In this document: piece after piece, positions 1 to 9,209 of the stretch
Layout: each line of letters begins with the position of its first letter
Numbering within the stretch: the stretch's first letter is position 1
Assembly (NCBI RefSeq): GCF_001637225.1
Contig: NZ_LVJI01000001.1
Span: 372,001-436,000 of the forward strand
Source: Paenibacillus antarcticus
GTDB taxonomy: Bacteria > Bacillota > Bacilli > Paenibacillales > Paenibacillaceae
Length of the DNA stretch: 64,000 bases
Direction: 5' to 3'
Program-made: the position numbers and the translations under genes
Notes under the pieces: generated by a model
Databases searched by the model: none
Seen by the model: only the letters and a program-made list of their open reading frames with translations
Told to the model about the DNA's origin: nothing

Positions 1-1
1 C

Positions 2-1396
2 AATCATTTAATGGAGGATTATTCCGATGGTGGATATGGCTATCTCGGTGAGTTGCTCGCTAGTAGAGGATTTATTGCCATTTCGGTAGACGAGAACTTC
101 CTGAACTATTCTGTGTGGTCGAATATACCAGAGAATGATATCAAGGCACGTACTTGGCTTCTTCTCAAGCATTTACAACAAATCGAAATATTCTCTGACC
201 AGTCTAATTCTCCGTTCTATCATAACGTCAACTTCGAGCAAATTGCTCTCATAGGTCATTCTCGAGGTGGCCAAGCGGTTGCTATGGCTGCAGACGCAGA
301 GCGTTGGTTCCGATCGGATCCAGATTTAAAAAATGATCTTAACAACTTTTCTATTAAAGCCGTGATCGCTCTTGCACCGACGGATACAAAGGTCGATGGA
401 ATACAAGCGAAACTCCGTAATATCAGCTATATGGTACTTCAAGGGTCACGCGACGGAGATTTGAACGAATATTTCGGTGAACGTCAATATGATCGTGCTA
501 GCTTCACCCCTGATGCAGTAGGATTTAAAACCTATCTTCATATTCCCAATGCGAACCACTCCCAGTTCAATACCTCATGGGGAGGGCTCGATATAAGTAT
601 GCCGAAAGGGCTGTTGCTCAATCGAAGTGAAATGATGCTGGCATCTGATCAAAGACAAATCGCTAAGGTGTATATTTCTGCCTTTCTAGAAACTACGCTA
701 CATGATTCTCAAGACTATAATCCATTATTTCGTGATTACCGAACAGGACGTGATTGGCTACCTGATTCCATCTATTACAACAGATACGAGGATGGTAATT
801 TCTTGGCGCTTGCAAGATACGATGAAGACAAAGACAGAACAACCCTTTTAAATAAAGGTACAGCCGAAGCAAGTAATGGACTACGGTGGAGTGAAGAAGC
901 TAGCACCTCACAGAATAAGAGTGTTCTTTTGGAAAAAAGAGGAAACAAATCGCAACCATCGTCCTACTCACTGAGTTGGGATGAGGGCAAAATAATAAAT
1001 CAGTTCACAGAAGCCGACGGATTGTCCTTATCGATCGCAGACCAAAGTATGGAAGTAGGGCTTGAACAGAATAATATTCTCCCTCTTTCCGAAATCACGA
1101 TTACATTAGACACGAGTGATGGCGTGTCAGTTACCCTTCCATTGTCTCAATTCATGACTCTACAACCCATGATTATCCCTCAGTTCACAAAAAATAAGTG
1201 GCTAGAGAAACATTTCGATGATGGGAACTATAATTTGCCTGAGAAAGCAATATTACAAACGATTGAATTACCTTTTGAAGATTTTGAAAGAGCTAATTCC
1301 AACTTCAAACCAGCTCATATCCATAGGTTTACATTAAATTTCAATACGGGTCCTATCAAAATCATATTGGATGATGTGGGGCTATATCGAAATTAA
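2..1396 (+). CDS. alpha/beta hydrolase, 5' end outside the window
   Basis: Partial gene. The frame stays open to the left edge, with codons for Asn-His-Leu before the first Met at base 11, so the true start is upstream. The serine-hydrolase elbow G-H-S-R-G-G lies near residue 86 of the visible part. A later His (N-A-N-H-S) fits the catalytic His, and a LAPTD segment fits the strand before the acid. The first 230 residues look like a platelet-activating-factor-acetylhydrolase or dienelactone-type fold. The remaining 230 are beta-rich and unrecognised, possibly an accessory domain. The substrate cannot be told. Confidence 0.75.
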   Translation, partial: NHLMEDYSDGGYGYLGELLASRGFIAISVDENFLNYSVWSNIPENDIKARTWLLLKHLQQIEIFSDQSNSPFYHNVNFEQIALIGHSRGGQAVAMAADAERWFRSDPDLKNDLNNFSIKAVIALAPTDTKVDGIQAKLRNISYMVLQGSRDGDLNEYFGERQYDRASFTPDAVGFKTYLHIPNANHSQFNTSWGGLDISMPKGLLLNRSEMMLASDQRQIAKVYISAFLETTLHDSQDYNPLFRDYRTGRDWLPDSIYYNRYEDGNFLALARYDEDKDRTTLLNKGTAEASNGLRWSEEASTSQNKSVLLEKRGNKSQPSSYSLSWDEGKIINQFTEADGLSLSIADQSMEVGLEQNNILPLSEITITLDTSDGVSVTLPLSQFMTLQPMIIPQFTKNKWLEKHFDDGNYNLPEKAILQTIELPFEDFERANSNFKPAHIHRFTLNFNTGPIKIILDDVGLYRN

Positions 1397-1430
1397 AGAA
1401 AAGTGTACAATAGTTAGGGAGGTGATTGAC

Positions 1431-1661
1431 GTGGACAACGAAATACTTCGTTATACATTTGCATATAAGGTCTTATCCACAGGTAATGAGGAACAGATTA
1501 GCGTATTTGCCGATAGCAAAGAGAAAGCTTCTGAGCTAGCTTTAGAAACTGCTTATGATTATGAGTTTACTTCTAAGGAAGACATTGAAATGGGACAACT
1601 CTTGAGCATTTCTAAAGCTGTTGGTGACAATTACGTTGAATGTGCAGGTTGCGCATCCTAA
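1431..1661 (+). CDS. small conserved-looking protein of unknown function (76 aa)
   Basis: The start is GTG at 1431, chosen because AGGGAGGTGAT sits 5-12 bases upstream. A longer reading from 1371 would overlap the preceding gene and put that ribosome site inside the coding sequence. The protein is acidic, with a predicted beta-alpha pattern and no signal or membrane segment, and ends in a C-A-G-C-A-S tail. I do not recognise a family. It lies 35 bases after the hydrolase and before a strong terminator, so the two may be cotranscribed. Confidence 0.6.
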   Translation: MDNEILRYTFAYKVLSTGNEEQISVFADSKEKASELALETAYDYEFTSKEDIEMGQLLSISKAVGDNYVECAGCAS

Positions 1662-1670
1662 ACACAACAA

Positions 1671-1714
1671 GAGGCATCCCGAAGTCATAGAAATGGCTGG
1701 GATGCCCTTTTTTT
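1671..1714 (+). terminator. rho-independent terminator
   Basis: GGCATCCC (1673-1680) pairs with GGGATGCC (1699-1706) and is followed by a run of T. It ends the hydrolase/small-protein unit, and the convergent kinase gene ends just beyond it. Confidence 0.8.
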
Positions 1715-1721
1715 AAGATTA

Positions 1722-2624
1722 TTAATTCGGACGACTCTCCATCCATTCACATATCATGCTAATCTCTGCGTTATCACACTCGGCTCGTATAGAACCTCTC
1801 ATTTTCTCCATTAAACTTTTTGTAATCGAGAGTCCAAGTCCCTTACCAAGACCTGTCCTAACTTGATCCTCCGTATAGAATCGATCGAAAATCATACGCA
1901 TATCGACCGCGACATATACCTCATTACAAATAATAAGTCGAATATATCTTCCAAATTGCTCAAGAGCAACAGATACATTACCTTTACCATGAGAAAGTGC
2001 ATTGTTTAAAAGGTTTTCAATCACTCGTTTGACCGCTGATTCATCAGCCATGATATATAGAGAATGTTCAGGTATAGTGACCAATGGCTCTTTGTCTTTT
2101 TCCATAAAAGAATCATAATACCCCAATAGAGTATTCGTCAGCAGGTCATTCATATTCACACGCTTGATCGATAGTTCATAATCCATAGACTCTATGACAG
2201 ACAATTCAAAGAAATCGTTCAGTAAGCTCTTGAGCCTGTTTCCTCGACTGATAGCAACTCCTTGATACTCCACTCTCTCTTCGATAGTCAAATCTTCCCC
2301 ATTCAATAGTTGTAAGTAGCCAAGGATAGATGTTAATGGTGTCCTTAAATCGTGTGATATATTCGCAACAGCTTGTTTCAGTTCATGTTCCGTTCGTCTC
2401 TTCTCCGCCGTCTCTTGAGCAATCGTATCCATCAGTAGATTCACTTCCACAGTAAGTTGTTCCATATCTTTATCTATAAGTGATACTTCAATTTTTTGCA
2501 AAGAGTCAGAATTACGATAATATGTAAGTTGTGTCGTCACACTTTTAATCTCTCTTTTCAACAATAACCAGCGAGCGAACATCCACCCGAGTAGTAGTAA
2601 AGTAACCACGTTAAAAATTAGCAT
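1722..2624 (-). CDS. sensor histidine kinase, module 1
   Basis: This 300-residue kinase has one N-terminal hydrophobic segment (residues 3-20), then a linker and a HisKA domain with phosphoacceptor motif NISHDLRTP near residue 90. The N box reads NLLNNALSHG and the G2 box GKGLGLSI. The usual G1 box (DxGxG) is replaced by a degenerate stretch (NEVYVAVDM), so ATP binding may be altered. The short input region with no extracellular loop fits intramembrane-type kinases that work with ABC transporters. It is the last gene of the RR-ATPase-permease-HK unit, 28 bases after the permease. A GGGGGG ribosome site lies 7 bases before the ATG. Confidence 0.9.
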   Translation of the reverse strand: MLIFNVVTLLLLGWMFARWLLLKREIKSVTTQLTYYRNSDSLQKIEVSLIDKDMEQLTVEVNLLMDTIAQETAEKRRTEHELKQAVANISHDLRTPLTSILGYLQLLNGEDLTIEERVEYQGVAISRGNRLKSLLNDFFELSVIESMDYELSIKRVNMNDLLTNTLLGYYDSFMEKDKEPLVTIPEHSLYIMADESAVKRVIENLLNNALSHGKGNVSVALEQFGRYIRLIICNEVYVAVDMRMIFDRFYTEDQVRTGLGKGLGLSITKSLMEKMRGSIRAECDNAEISMICEWMESRPN

Positions 2625-2652
2625 GAATGTTCCCCCCGCCTGTTCTGCTATA

Positions 2653-3471
2653 TTATTTCACTTCTTTTCGTCCAAATGCCCCAATTCCGCTAAAGAGAAG
2701 TACAAATAAAGTAATCAATCCAATACATATATTCCGGACAATTTCTGTTGTTGATAGAATAGGGCTAAACGCAGCACCAATCTGATGTAATATCGTATAT
2801 TCATAGACCGTAAGAATAACAGGGAAGGAACTTCCTAGTATCAAGAAGAACAAGCATAGGCCTACAATGATTGTAATCGATAGAATAATTGCCTTTCCAC
2901 TCTCTTCTACCACAACACCTATAAATACGAGTAAGGCAGAGAATGCAGCAAGTTGGACTAAGGCTAAGCCGAGGATTCGAACGATAAGTACCAACGATAT
3001 GCTATCACTTGCCGTAATGAATCCATTAGCTAACATCGCACCGCAAGCTGCAATTAACGGGAAGATGAGCCAGATCACAATAACACCTATAAAGTATGCT
3101 ATCCATTTTGAAATGAAAATTTCACTGCGACCTCTTCCACAACCAATTACATTCTTTACGACACCTGTCTTATATTCATTTGATATAAAGAACCCCGCAA
3201 ACATCCCAAGTAACAGCGATAGAAATATAGGATTACTTGCTGCTCGTAGTGTAATTAGGAAGGTTGCCATACCCGTCGCACTATACTTGGGTCCTTCTTC
3301 AGGTCCTCCCACCATAAATCCGCCTGTAATATCAAGAAAGAGTACCCCTTTAGAAGATAAGGTAATAAACACCGCATGAAGAATGCCCCACATTGCCATG
3401 ATCAATAAGAGTACCCAGAACATTTTATCTCGTCTTAACTTGTAGAACTCTGCTCTCACCAGATTACTCAA
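2653..3471 (-). CDS. ABC-2 type transporter permease, module 1
   Basis: The 272-residue protein has about six hydrophobic segments and a short cytoplasmic N-terminus (VRAEFYKLRRDK), as in BcrB/LanE-type permeases. The start is TTG at 3471, which overlaps the stop of the ATPase gene, with GGAGGTGG placed 7 bases before it, so translation is coupled. It is expected to form the membrane channel for the adjacent ATPase and to export or exclude a hydrophobic peptide such as a bacitracin- or lantibiotic-like toxin. The substrate is inferred from context only. Confidence 0.88.
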   Translation of the reverse strand: MSNLVRAEFYKLRRDKMFWVLLLIMAMWGILHAVFITLSSKGVLFLDITGGFMVGGPEEGPKYSATGMATFLITLRAASNPIFLSLLLGMFAGFFISNEYKTGVVKNVIGCGRGRSEIFISKWIAYFIGVIVIWLIFPLIAACGAMLANGFITASDSISLVLIVRILGLALVQLAAFSALLVFIGVVVEESGKAIILSITIIVGLCLFFLILGSSFPVILTVYEYTILHQIGAAFSPILSTTEIVRNICIGLITLFVLLFSGIGAFGRKEVK

Positions 3472-4388
3472 ACGTGACCACCTCCGACTAATCTTGTGAA
3501 ATAGCTCTCCAAGTCATCACTTATCGGCGTAAGCTGCTCGAGGAGAATTCCATGCTCTATTAATAGCTTAGAAATCTTCCCGGTTTCGTTGAGAAAGCCG
3601 AACAGTTTGATCGTACCGTCTTGCATGACCACAAAGTTCGTGGTCCCAAGTTCTCTTTCCAACACTGTAACTGCCTTCTCGACTTCATTTACCTTAATAA
3701 GTAAAAATTTCTGCAAATGATTGTTTAGTTCTGTCGCCGATAGTTGCTCCAGCAGTTGTCCGTTGTGAATGATGCCATAGGTCGTTGCCAATTGATGAAG
3801 TTCCGCTAAGATATGGCTTGATATAAATACGGTCATTCCCTTTTCACGATTAAGCTTCTTAAGGAGATCTCGTAATTCAACAATTCCCATAGGATCAAGT
3901 CCGTTCGTCGGTTCATCGAGAATAAGAAACTCCGGATCACCTAGAAGAGCAATTGCCAATCCAAGTCTTTGTTTCATCCCTAACGAGAAGTTCTTCACCT
4001 TCTTACGCCCTGTATTCCCGAGCCCAACTAGGGTTAACGTACGTTGAATACATTCGCTACCTGGAATACCTCTCTGTAGTCGACAGACTTCTAAATTCTG
4101 TTCAGCCGTCATGTGTAAGAATAATGCTGGCGTCTCCACAATCGCTCCCATGCGTTTCCTTGCTTCGACTAATCCCTTATCATCACTATTACCGAACAAT
4201 TCCACTTCTCCATCACTTGGCTTAGCTAGTCCCATGACGATCCGAAGTAACGTGGACTTCCCAGCGCCATTTTGACCAATAAATCCATAAATATCACCTT
4301 TTTTTATCGTTAAATCTACCTGGGTAAGCGCATAGTCTGACTTATATCTTTTGGTGAGCTTCTTGGTTCTCAGTACATATTCACTCAT
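3468..4388 (-). CDS. ABC transporter ATP-binding protein, BcrA type, module 1
   Basis: The nucleotide-binding domain is complete: Walker A GQNGAGKST near residue 40, signature FSLGMKQR, Walker B FLILDEPT, and an H-loop His in ISSHILAEL. Length (306 aa) and the C-terminal extension of about 80 residues fit the BcrA/LanF drug-peptide subfamily. GAAGGGTG precedes the ATG. It overlaps the permease gene by four bases and powers transport through it. It lies 119 bases downstream of its response-regulator gene. Confidence 0.92.
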   Translation of the reverse strand: MSEYVLRTKKLTKRYKSDYALTQVDLTIKKGDIYGFIGQNGAGKSTLLRIVMGLAKPSDGEVELFGNSDDKGLVEARKRMGAIVETPALFLHMTAEQNLEVCRLQRGIPGSECIQRTLTLVGLGNTGRKKVKNFSLGMKQRLGLAIALLGDPEFLILDEPTNGLDPMGIVELRDLLKKLNREKGMTVFISSHILAELHQLATTYGIIHNGQLLEQLSATELNNHLQKFLLIKVNEVEKAVTVLERELGTTNFVVMQDGTIKLFGFLNETGKISKLLIEHGILLEQLTPISDDLESYFTRLVGGGHV

Positions 4389-4460
4389 GGTTACAACACC
4401 CTTCTCATGTGATAACCTTATTCTACGAACTAAAACATAAGAAACGTTTAAGAAATGTAT

Positions 4461-4501
4461 TAAGAATTCCTTAATTCCTTAATTCCTTAATTCCTTAATT
4501 C
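4461..4501. repeat. 8-bp tandem repeat (TTAATTCC)n
   Basis: A near-perfect run of TTAATTCC units, four to five copies with the first one a variant (TTAAGAATTCC). It fills most of the gap between the end of the response-regulator gene (4508) and the start of the ATPase gene (4388). On the minus strand it lies in the leader of the transporter genes. No dyad is needed to explain it; it looks like a slippage-prone microsatellite. Confidence 0.85.
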
Positions 4502-4507
4502 AAATTT

Positions 4508-5203
4508 CTAATACAATCGATAACCCATACCCCAGATTGTCTCAATATAGTCCTGTTCTGAATCTAACTTAGCAAGTTTGCTACGCAAATGACTTATATG
4601 TACATTAACTGTGTTCGTATCCTCATGCATATATTCTTCGCCCCAGATGCTTTCGAACACATTTACCTTGGAGAATACTTTGCGAGGATTCATCATCAGT
4701 AGCTCAAGAATGGCGAATTCTCTAGCTGTCAGTATCAACTCACGCTCCAGAACAAACACACGCTTCAACTCTCTGTCTAATGAAACGGATTGGTACTTAA
4801 GAATATGACTCTCTATGGGTTCATCTAATCGTTGATATCTTCTAAGAAGAGAATCTACTCTAGCTGCAACCTCTTCAACGTCGAATGGTTTGGTAATATA
4901 ATCATCCGCACCCGCGCGGAGTGCAGCGACTTTGGTGGACTGTTCACCTTTCGCTGAGATCACGATGATGGGCACAGCAACTTTCAGCTCATTAATTTGT
5001 TCTATTACCTGTTCTCCGCTTAATCCAGGAAGCATTAGATCCAGTAGAATCAATTGCCACTTCTGTGCTCCAAGATATAATAAGGCTTCAGTACCTGAAA
5101 AAACAGGCTGTACGTGATATCCACTATTTCTCATCATTCTGCACAATAACTGGTTAATATCGTTATCATCTTCTGCTACTAGAATATGTATAGGCATCTT
5201 CAT
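4508..5203 (-). CDS. OmpR/PhoB-family response regulator, module 1
   Basis: The receiver domain spans residues 1-120 with an acidic pair (EDD), the phosphoacceptor Asp in LLLDLMLPG, T/S in VISAKG and Lys in TKPFD. A winged-helix DNA-binding domain follows (TAREFAILELLM ... NTVNVHISHLRSKL). The start is ATG at 5203 because TAGGAGA lies 7 bases before it; an upstream in-frame extension has no ribosome site. It is first in the four-gene minus-strand unit and presumably activates it when peptide stress is sensed through the kinase at the other end. Confidence 0.92.
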   Translation of the reverse strand: MKMPIHILVAEDDNDINQLLCRMMRNSGYHVQPVFSGTEALLYLGAQKWQLILLDLMLPGLSGEQVIEQINELKVAVPIIVISAKGEQSTKVAALRAGADDYITKPFDVEEVAARVDSLLRRYQRLDEPIESHILKYQSVSLDRELKRVFVLERELILTAREFAILELLMMNPRKVFSKVNVFESIWGEEYMHEDTNTVNVHISHLRSKLAKLDSEQDYIETIWGMGYRLY

Positions 5204-5336
5204 CGCTTCATCTCCTACTGTTATTCTACAATACAATTGGACAATTAACCCAAATGAAAAACACACTAAATAGACGCGGAAGCATTGATCCGCGCCATTA
5301 AATAAAATATTCTTGACCCTAGTTCACACATTTGAT

Positions 5337-6395
5337 CTACCACAGATTAAGTGCCAGTCTCAAGAAGCCACTTCCGCTTTTTATCGACAATACGAGGCGG
5401 AGCCAAAGCACCAAATTAAAAATCGTTACCTTGCTCTTCAGGGAGGAACGACAATAACCTAATGCCTTCTCTCTGTTGAGCCTATTAATATAGCTTAAAG
5501 TGAAATACTTACTAGAAATGCCTATATCTATATTTCGCAAAGATCTATGCTTCCCCTTCAAGTTATCCGCATTCTCTACCTTACTTCTTATAAGAGTCCT
5601 TACTTGAATAGATTTATGCGATAATGCTTCCAACTTCTCCATAACCACCTTGTTCGTATGAAGCGTATCGGGATCTAGCTTCCATCTGTCGCAGAAGAAA
5701 TATATGCTGTCAGGCGATTGATTATACACAGAATGAGGTTTTGTAATTAACGCTATCTTGCAACGATCGAAAAATTGAATCAAAAATGTAGTGTCCTCTC
5801 CCAGATACAACTCCTCATTAATGAGTCCAAAGGTTTGGAGTAATTCCCTCTTAAATACCATCGTATTTAACTGAAAGAAGTTTCTAGTATGCGATAGAAA
5901 TTGCTCGAATAACCCGTCTTCAAATAGAATGACGTCAGGATAAGATGTATTGATTGTTCTCATCTTACTTATGAGCTTCTGTTCCACCTTATTATCAAAA
6001 TTATGTACCGTCTTAGGACCATGCTGCTCCACCCATAAGGCAAAGCTGATTTCGGCTTCAGTTCGAACTATTACGTCTAAGCTGTCCTGCAAATGACAAG
6101 TGTACCAATGGTCATCAGAATCAAGAAAGGAAAGCAACTCCCCTTTCGCACATAACATTCCGAAGTTTCTTGCTCCACCCGGTCCCTTGGATCTATCATT
6201 AACTACGTAATTGATTCTTGCATCTTGTCGTACAAATTGCTCCACTACTTCCCTAGTATTATCAGTACTACGATCATCCACGACAATTAATTCCCAATGA
6301 GTATAGGTTTGTTCTAGGATCGACTTGATTGATGCTGAAATAACGTTCGCTCTGTTGTATGCAGGCATCACAATACTAATTAAGGGCTGATTCAT
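5337..6395 (-). CDS. family 2 glycosyltransferase
   Basis: A 352-residue GT-A fold enzyme. The N-terminal nucleotide-sugar domain starts PLISIVMPAYNRA, followed by VVDDRSTDNT and the metal-binding DSDD near residue 95. The C-terminal 120 residues are basic and unrecognised. There is no membrane segment, so it acts on the cytoplasmic side on a cell-surface glycan, glycolipid or protein. GAGGAGAA precedes the ATG. It stands alone between the regulatory module and the LPMO, so the pathway cannot be read from neighbours. Confidence 0.88.
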   Translation of the reverse strand: MNQPLISIVMPAYNRANVISASIKSILEQTYTHWELIVVDDRSTDNTREVVEQFVRQDARINYVVNDRSKGPGGARNFGMLCAKGELLSFLDSDDHWYTCHLQDSLDVIVRTEAEISFALWVEQHGPKTVHNFDNKVEQKLISKMRTINTSYPDVILFEDGLFEQFLSHTRNFFQLNTMVFKRELLQTFGLINEELYLGEDTTFLIQFFDRCKIALITKPHSVYNQSPDSIYFFCDRWKLDPDTLHTNKVVMEKLEALSHKSIQVRTLIRSKVENADNLKGKHRSLRNIDIGISSKYFTLSYINRLNREKALGYCRSSLKSKVTIFNLVLWLRLVLSIKSGSGFLRLALNLW

Positions 6396-6573
6396 CCATT
6401 TCTCCTCTCAAATCGTAGTGCACGTAAAGGCATCTCCACGGAAAATCCAGTATATTGGCGGTTGATAGATTCATATGAACTTTCAAAGTTATTTTAAGGT
6501 TTGAATATTTACTAGTCAAGTCAATATTGTAAATAAAGTAATTTTATTACAAAAAAATAATTCGACTATTTCT

Positions 6574-6619
6574 AATGAGGGAGATGACTCCTGATTCCTC
6601 AGAAGTCATCTCCCTCATT
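6574..6619. terminator. long perfect hairpin, probable bidirectional terminator
   Basis: Sixteen-base perfect arms (AATGAGGGAGATGACT at 6574-6589 and its complement at 6604-6619). It lies downstream of the LPMO gene on the minus strand and upstream of the glycosyltransferase. The T-run after it is poor. Confidence 0.6.
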
Positions 6620-6651
6620 ATTTAAGACTACAATGTACAATGCAGCTAAAG

Positions 6652-7995
6652 TTAAGGAATCAATTTCCAAACATCAGCTCCAGCGGAACCTGGAGCTTGT
6701 CCCTGAGTCCACCATTTGGCCTCATAGTTAACACCGTTATATGTCACCTTGTTGCCTCCAACATAAGCGGTTGAAGAATTCCATGCTGGATAAGTCGTAG
6801 GGGCAGCCGGCGTAGTAACGTTTAGCGTATTACTAGCTGCTGACACGTTACCTGCCGCATCAACAGCTTTCACTGTAAATGTATAAGCTGTATTCGGGCT
6901 CAGATTGCTAACAAGATAATCTAGAGTCGATCCTGAAAGGTTAGTCACGAGTGTAGTGCCCGAGAATACACGGTACCCCGTCACTGCTACGTTATCACTC
7001 GATGCGTTCCACATCAAAGGCACTGTCGTTGAAGTTGTACTACCCATGACATGCAAGCTTGTTGGGGCAGATGGTGCCTCAATATCAGGTCCTACGACCG
7101 TAAGCGTAGTGAACGCAGCAGCATTGCTCACTGGGGATACGTTGCCAGCTGCATCTACTGCTTTTACAGTTATATTGTACGTTGTATTGGATGTTAGACC
7201 AGTCAAATTATAGCTGAGTGCCCCAGTAGTGGAAGCAATCTGTGTTGAACCATTAAAGATCTTATAACCAGTTACACCAACATTGTCCGTGGCAGCACTC
7301 CATGTAACCGTTGCACTTGTCGTTGCAATATTAGATACTGCTACGCTTGCAGGTGCCGTTGGCGCTGCGGTATCAAGATTACCAGGGAAGTTTACATCGA
7401 TGACATTATAGAAGGCATTAGCTGTGTCTGAAATTGACCAAACGGCCAGAATGACTTGGTATCCCGTTCTGCTAGGAACGTTGCACGTATCCGAATAGCT
7501 ATTTCCTGGCGTCCCAGAATAGGATACATTACAGAAAGGTGTTAGATCGAAGGAAGCACGGGTAAGTGGTGCATTAGGATCCCAGTCTTGCTTCGTAATG
7601 TAATATTTCCAGCTTGACGTGGCGTGAGGAACTTTAATATTCCAATTGAACGTCGTCGGACCAGCGCTTAAGTTCACCTTAGACCAGCGAGTTGCTGATT
7701 GTTGGTCTAGTGGAGCGAACTGACCGTTAGCACTTGCAATTTTACCGTCAGTTGGACCTGCCGCTGGAAATCCTTTAAGTGCTTCAAGACTGTATGGTTC
7801 ATAAATGATAAGACCACAATTCGTGTTGACCCCACTAGCACATAGCGCTGCACGGCTCGATGGATTACTTACATAACCGTGCGCAGACGCATTCCCCTCG
7901 AAAACAAAGAACATAGCAAGAGCGAGCAACGTCATTATGCTACTTGCAACTAGTGATTTAATCTTTCCTGGTCTAGATAATCGTAGTGTTGTCAT
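6652..7995 (-). CDS. secreted AA10 lytic polysaccharide monooxygenase with two FnIII domains and a CBM5/12 domain
   Basis: The start is ATG at 7995, with AGGAGGG 10 bases before it; an upstream in-frame stretch is not signal-like. A signal peptide ends ...NASA at residue 38, so the mature chain begins with His39 (HGYVSNPSSR), the first ligand of the copper histidine brace; His124 in VPHATSSWKYY is the second. Residues 39-205 form the oxidative domain, two fibronectin III repeats follow (about 210-395), and the last 45 residues are a CBM5/12 chitin-binding module (AWNSSTAYVGGNKVTYNG, then aromatic-rich). It should oxidatively cleave chitin outside the cell. A CcpA site lies upstream. It might accept cellulose instead. 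Confidence 0.95.
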   Translation of the reverse strand: MTTLRLSRPGKIKSLVASSIMTLLALAMFFVFEGNASAHGYVSNPSSRAALCASGVNTNCGLIIYEPYSLEALKGFPAAGPTDGKIASANGQFAPLDQQSATRWSKVNLSAGPTTFNWNIKVPHATSSWKYYITKQDWDPNAPLTRASFDLTPFCNVSYSGTPGNSYSDTCNVPSRTGYQVILAVWSISDTANAFYNVIDVNFPGNLDTAAPTAPASVAVSNIATTSATVTWSAATDNVGVTGYKIFNGSTQIASTTGALSYNLTGLTSNTTYNITVKAVDAAGNVSPVSNAAAFTTLTVVGPDIEAPSAPTSLHVMGSTTSTTVPLMWNASSDNVAVTGYRVFSGTTLVTNLSGSTLDYLVSNLSPNTAYTFTVKAVDAAGNVSAASNTLNVTTPAAPTTYPAWNSSTAYVGGNKVTYNGVNYEAKWWTQGQAPGSAGADVWKLIP

Positions 7996-8176
7996 TATAA
8001 ATACCCTCCTCTTAATGTTCTTACTGATACGAATCAGAGCTAAGTAACCGTCGCGACCGAACAGCAAATGAGCCTTAAATAAAAGAACTCCAACGCCACC
8101 CCCTAGAAGCTCATAATCAATAACTAGCATGATTTTCAAAGAGACAGTTACCCTACCCTCCTTGGGAAGAATGTTT

Positions 8177-8201
8177 ATATAAACTCTCTATGAGTTTATA
8201 T
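8177..8201. promoter_or_regulatory. inverted repeat in the LPMO upstream region
   Basis: ATATAAACTC (8177-8186) and GAGTTTATAT (8192-8201) are exact complements around a 5-base loop. It sits between the cre site and the gene, about 180 bases before the start codon. It could be a regulator operator or an RNA hairpin in a long leader. Confidence 0.5.
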
Positions 8202-8213
8202 CGATACAAACTA

Positions 8214-8227
8214 TGAAAGCGGTTACA
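8214..8227. promoter_or_regulatory. CcpA cre site, exact consensus match
   Basis: TGAAAGCGGTTACA matches TGWAANCGNTNWCA at all 14 positions. It lies about 220 bases upstream of the LPMO start, which implies catabolite control of chitin attack. The rest of 8230-8460 is AT-rich with no gene seen. Confidence 0.75.
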
Positions 8228-8461
8228 ACTTGAGGTTGAATTTATACTAGGATGTTCAAGATAGCCACATATATCAATAAAATTATTATATATGTATAAT
8301 CACATATTATACATATATTGGACTATTATACAATAATTATTTATTTAAAATTTGATTATTTTATAAATATACTTAGTTCAGCGCATGGACTTGATAGATA
8401 ATCTTACCTGAAAATTATTTTGCTTATGTCGCTCTCTCTACTTTCCTCAACATTTTCCAAC

Positions 8462-8491
8462 AAAAAAAGTTCTGCCAATTACGCAGAACTT
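8462..8491 (-). terminator. rho-independent terminator of module 2
   Basis: On the minus strand AAGTTCTGC pairs with GCAGAACTT and is followed by seven T. It lies 26 bases after the stop of the module 2 permease gene. Confidence 0.8.
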
Positions 8492-8516
8492 TGTCATATT
8501 TAGACTATACGGTTGA

Positions 8517-9209
8517 CTATACAATATCCACTCTATCGATATTCCTAAAAGTGAAATAGGCTATACCCACACCTATCACAGCAAGTGTAAGAGGAATCGC
8601 GATAATATTACTAATTGAAAAATTACCGTTGTTAGAGTTAACTAAACTAATAATTAAAAGGGATGAAACAATCGTTGTAGGAACTGATTTCTTTCGCATT
8701 CCAAAATATATACAGATGAGACTCATCCCCGTTGCCGCTATAGACTGAACGACAATATTGACTAAAGCTGGTAATAACCATTTGTTAGATAGATCATTCG
8801 GAAAAAGGTTAATATAATGATTGAACATGATAAAAGCCCCTGATACAAACACATTTGAACCCACGATTACGATGAATGTCATCCCAGTGATCAGCAGGAT
8901 CTTAGCAAGGATGATTTTTTTACGTTGGATGGGGTAGGTAAACAAAACCGAAATGGTATTACTCTTATATTCATCAATGATTAATTTGGCATAGAGTACC
9001 GATGCGAAAATAACAAACGTCACTCGAACGAAAGTTCCCACCACCGATAATGCGTCGGTTACGCCTGAAAACATCGGACCTTCATCTATACTCTCTACAT
9101 AAGGAATTAAGCACATGAATAGAAGTATAAAGAAATTAGCTATCACAACCCCTTTGAAGTACCATCCAAATTTATTCTTCTTCATCTCCAGCTTCATCAA
9201 ATTAAGCAT
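8517..9209 (-). CDS. ABC-2 type transporter permease, module 2
   Basis: This 230-residue membrane protein has about six hydrophobic segments and a short basic N-terminus (MLNLMKLEMKKNKFGW). ATG at 9209 is preferred because AGGAGG lies 9 bases before it; a longer TTG start would contain that ribosome site. It overlaps the 3' end of its ATPase gene by eight bases, so translation is coupled. It resembles BcrB/LanE-G permeases of peptide-antibiotic immunity systems. The transported substrate is unknown. Confidence 0.87.
   Translation of the reverse strand: MLNLMKLEMKKNKFGWYFKGVVIANFFILLFMCLIPYVESIDEGPMFSGVTDALSVVGTFVRVTFVIFASVLYAKLIIDEYKSNTISVLFTYPIQRKKIILAKILLITGMTFIVIVGSNVFVSGAFIMFNHYINLFPNDLSNKWLLPALVNIVVQSIAATGMSLICIYFGMRKKSVPTTIVSSLLIISLVNSNNGNFSISNIIAIPLTLAVIGVGIAYFTFRNIDRVDIV

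Noticed and set aside
2867..3379. Open frame antisense to the module 1 permease
   Set aside because: No start signal and a protein unlike any family; shadow of the permease codons.
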